The position numbers and the translations under genes were made by a program. 12,358 nucleotides of DNA from JAWXVD01 sp044425705 (GTDB lineage Bacteria; Bacillota; Clostridia; Lachnospirales; Lachnospiraceae): contig JAWXVD010000101.1 in assembly GCA_044425705.1 (NCBI GenBank), positions 1 to 12,358 of the forward strand, read 5' to 3'. This document shows positions 10,302 through 12,358 of the stretch, in pieces (positions within the stretch are counted from its first letter, which is position 1; every line of letters starts with the position of its first letter). A model generated the notes under the pieces. It was not told where the DNA came from, did no database searches, and saw only the letters and a program-made list of their open reading frames with translations.

Positions 10302-12150
10302 AATTGTACCTACTGTCTAATTGTTCATCTTTGATGCTTTCTTTATATTCTTTAAGAGATATACTATTTTGGGATGGTAAATTTTCCCTCTGTTCCAATT
10401 CTCTAGCAAGCCTTTTGGCTTTGTTTTTTTCTTCCCACTCCTTTTGTTTTCCACTTTCTTTGCGTTTCAAATAATTCTTATGTAATTTTTCTTTTCTTGC
10501 ATGAATTTTCTTTTGTTCTGCAAGTTCCTCTTCTGTCAATATCCTTTTTGATAACTCAAACTGTCCTATAAAATTAAAGTAAATATCAATAGTTTGTGTG
10601 GTATCTTGTTCTCCTTTTCTATCTCGTTCATGAACAATAATTTTCTCCACAAATTCATTGATCATTTTGATAGTAAGGTCATCAAAAGTGTCGTATTTAG
10701 TGATTAAATCAACAAACTGTTTTGCCCCATTTTTCCCACTTTCAAAATTTGATACAACTGTGTTTAATTGCTTGATTTCTTCTTCCAATTTTTGTTGTTC
10801 TTTTTCATATTGATTATTCAGTGTAAAATATCGTTTATCGTTTAACCTACCTAAAATATTGTCCTCATAAATACGTGCTATTAATACTTCAAGTTCATCT
10901 AACCTTTTATTACATAAAATAAGTTTTTTTTGCTGTTCCTTAACATCTTTATGCTGATTATCTGCCAATTTTTCTTGTATTTCCAGTGTAAACTTTTTCG
11001 CATCCACATCAATAGTTTTTTTAATGCCTTTCAGTGTTTCCCTTAATATTTCAAATATATTTTCTTCCTTGATACGATGTCCACTTTTACAATATGTTCC
11101 TATTGGTGTCTTGCTATAATTAGCACATACATAATTCGTTACTGGTTTATAGTTACAATTCCTATGCCCATGGAGTTTAGCACCACAATCGGCACAATAA
11201 AGCAGTCCAGTAAAAGGATTTACCTCACCCCATCCGTTAGGATATCTCTTCACATTATTACGTATTCTTTGCACATTATCATAAGTAATTTGGTCAATAA
11301 TTGGTTCATGAGTATTGTGAAAGATTAACCAATGCTGTTCATCCACATAATGGCTCTTTTTATCCTTGAAATGTTTACGTGTTCTAAAATTTACAGTATG
11401 CCCTAAATATTCTTCACGTTTTAGAATCTTGCTTACTGTAGAACTCGTCCAACGATATGGATATTTCAATTCTCTTGATTTATGCAATCCTATCCCTAGT
11501 AATTGATGATGATATGATGGGATATGAACCTTTTCTGCTTCCAATATCTTTGTTATTTGATATGGACCTTTTCCCTCTAGTGTCATTTGAAATATGTGTT
11601 TTACAATAGGTGCTGCTATTTCATCAATAATCAATTTCGTTTTGTCATTTGGGTCTTTTAAATAGCCGTAAGGGGTACTACTAGATACTCTTATACCACT
11701 TTTCCCTTTTGCTTGAAATACAGAACGTATTTTCCGACTGGTATCTCTTGCATAAAATTCGTTCATCACGTTTCTAAAGGGTGTAAAATCGTCTTCTCCT
11801 TTAAAGCTATCTACATTGTCATTGATTGCTATAAGCCTTACACCTCGTTGTCGTAAAAGCTCCATATACTGTCCAACCTGTAGATAATCACGTCCAATTC
11901 GGCTCATATCTTTTAGGCAAACAGTTTTCACATTGCCTTGCTCAATTTCCTCCAGTAAATCCATAAAAGCAGGTCGATCAAAACGTGTACCGCTAAATCC
12001 ATCATCAGTAAAGTGACGAATATTCTCCAAACCATTCTTTATAGCATAATCCTCAAGCATTTGCTTTTGGTTAGAAATAGAATTACTTTCACCTTGCTGT
12101 TCATCATCACGAGATAATCGCTCATATAGTGCAGTAATTTTTATACTCAA
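10294..12150 (-). CDS. large serine recombinase (TnpX-type integrase)
   Basis: A 618-residue site-specific recombinase that would excise and integrate the element through a serine-linked strand exchange. The resolvase domain (about 5-150) has YERLSRDDE with nucleophile Ser13, DDGFSGTRFDRP at 49-60 and the DMSRIGRD motif at 81-88. The recombinase domain follows (about 158-300, with PYGYLKDPND). A zinc ribbon has Cys319, Cys322, Cys342 and Cys354. A long coiled coil (about 395-470) and a basic Lys/Glu-rich tail of DUF4368 type complete it. Length and order are normal, and no disruption is seen. The start is TTG at 12148-12150, with AGGAGAGGAG upstream, overlapping the stop of a small upstream ORF. 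The att sites are not identifiable from this window. Confidence 0.95.
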   Translation of the reverse strand: MSIKITALYERLSRDDEQQGESNSISNQKQMLEDYAIKNGLENIRHFTDDGFSGTRFDRPAFMDLLEEIEQGNVKTVCLKDMSRIGRDYLQVGQYMELLRQRGVRLIAINDNVDSFKGEDDFTPFRNVMNEFYARDTSRKIRSVFQAKGKSGIRVSSSTPYGYLKDPNDKTKLIIDEIAAPIVKHIFQMTLEGKGPYQITKILEAEKVHIPSYHHQLLGIGLHKSRELKYPYRWTSSTVSKILKREEYLGHTVNFRTRKHFKDKKSHYVDEQHWLIFHNTHEPIIDQITYDNVQRIRNNVKRYPNGWGEVNPFTGLLYCADCGAKLHGHRNCNYKPVTNYVCANYSKTPIGTYCKSGHRIKEENIFEILRETLKGIKKTIDVDAKKFTLEIQEKLADNQHKDVKEQQKKLILCNKRLDELEVLIARIYEDNILGRLNDKRYFTLNNQYEKEQQKLEEEIKQLNTVVSNFESGKNGAKQFVDLITKYDTFDDLTIKMINEFVEKIIVHERDRKGEQDTTQTIDIYFNFIGQFELSKRILTEEELAEQKKIHARKEKLHKNYLKRKESGKQKEWEEKNKAKRLARELEQRENLPSQNSISLKEYKESIKDEQLDSRYNYV

Positions 12151-12275
12151 ATTCTCCTCTCCTTTGCTGAATATACTTCGTCATACCACCTTGAAAAATA
12201 TTCATCTTCCTGTTCTTCTGAAAGAAGATACCACCAAACACACTCCTTATGTAACCATTCTCTAAAATCGCCCAT
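12147..12275 (-). CDS. 42-residue ORF coupled to the recombinase start
   Basis: A short frame beginning MGDFREWLHKECVWWYLLSE and continuing with an acidic, aromatic stretch (EDEYFSRWYDEVY). The ATG at 12273-12275 has an AGAAAGGATG site upstream, and its TGA overlaps the recombinase TTG start by two bases, which fits translational coupling and control of recombinase level. I do not recognise the protein. A competing frame on the same strand is open from 12358 down to 12122 without a stop, so the upstream gene could instead run through this stretch. The remaining 12276-12358 shows only that coding-like frame. Confidence 0.5.
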   Translation of the reverse strand: MGDFREWLHKECVWWYLLSEEQEDEYFSRWYDEVYSAKERRI

Positions 12276-12358
12276 AAATTGCACATCCTTTCTGCTAGTC
12301 TAATAGCTGTTCTTATTTGTAATTGATTAAGATTACTATTAGATTCTACATCCCCTGC

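Noticed and set aside
1..12358. tRNA, rRNA, CRISPR array, intact insertion sequence or element att sites
   Set aside because: None could be recognised; the serine recombinase att sites cannot be defined without an empty-site comparison.

Overview
The window is AT-rich and packed with short minus-strand genes that have strong AGGAGG-type ribosome sites. It carries genes typical of mobile elements of gut Clostridia and Erysipelotrichia-like Firmicutes (TnpV, TnpW, Maff2, a MobA/MobL relaxase, DUF6809, DUF3847 and a large serine recombinase of the TnpX type). It reads as an integrative mobilizable element that has captured a decayed piece of a Tn1549-like conjugative element. I assign no species. 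Family names come from recognition of motifs, not from a search.

Regions in minus-strand (transcription) order, from the right edge. 12358-10209: a small coupled ORF, the serine recombinase (integrase) and a 30-codon coupled micro-ORF. 10212-9531: a DUF6809 protein and a DUF3847 protein. 9530-9349: an oriT-like region with an RSF1010-type nic core and several hairpins. 9324-7867: the MobQ-type relaxase. 7767-7113: a DUF952 protein and TnpW. 7101-2934: an island bounded by a virD4 gene that has lost its 5' part and a Maff2 gene that has lost its 3' part. Three toxin-antitoxin-like modules lie between them: a RelA/SpoT-domain protein with a small partner, a DUF3791-DUF3990-DUF3791 triad, and a complete Fst-type type I toxin/antisense RNA locus on the plus strand. 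A broken relB/dinJ fragment is also present. The last 48-71 bp of virD4 occur three times, once at virD4 and twice alone between modules, as if modules were added one after another at this spot. 2781-1864: an XRE regulator, a second DUF6809 protein and TnpV, one operon behind a promoter with repeated candidate operator sites. 1686-1: an ECF sigma factor, a six-helix membrane protein and the ATPase of an ABC-2 type exporter (cut by the window edge), with overlapping genes.

The right half supplies excision/integration (recombinase) and mobilization (oriT, relaxase, probably DUF3847). The element lacks a working coupling protein: what remains of VirD4 has the Walker B region but no P-loop domain. 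Transfer would therefore depend on a helper conjugative system. The modules in the middle would act as stabilisation or defence cargo. The most interesting signals are the fully laid out Fst-type locus, the RelA/SpoT-domain gene pair as a possible toxSAS system, and the triplicated virD4 terminus.
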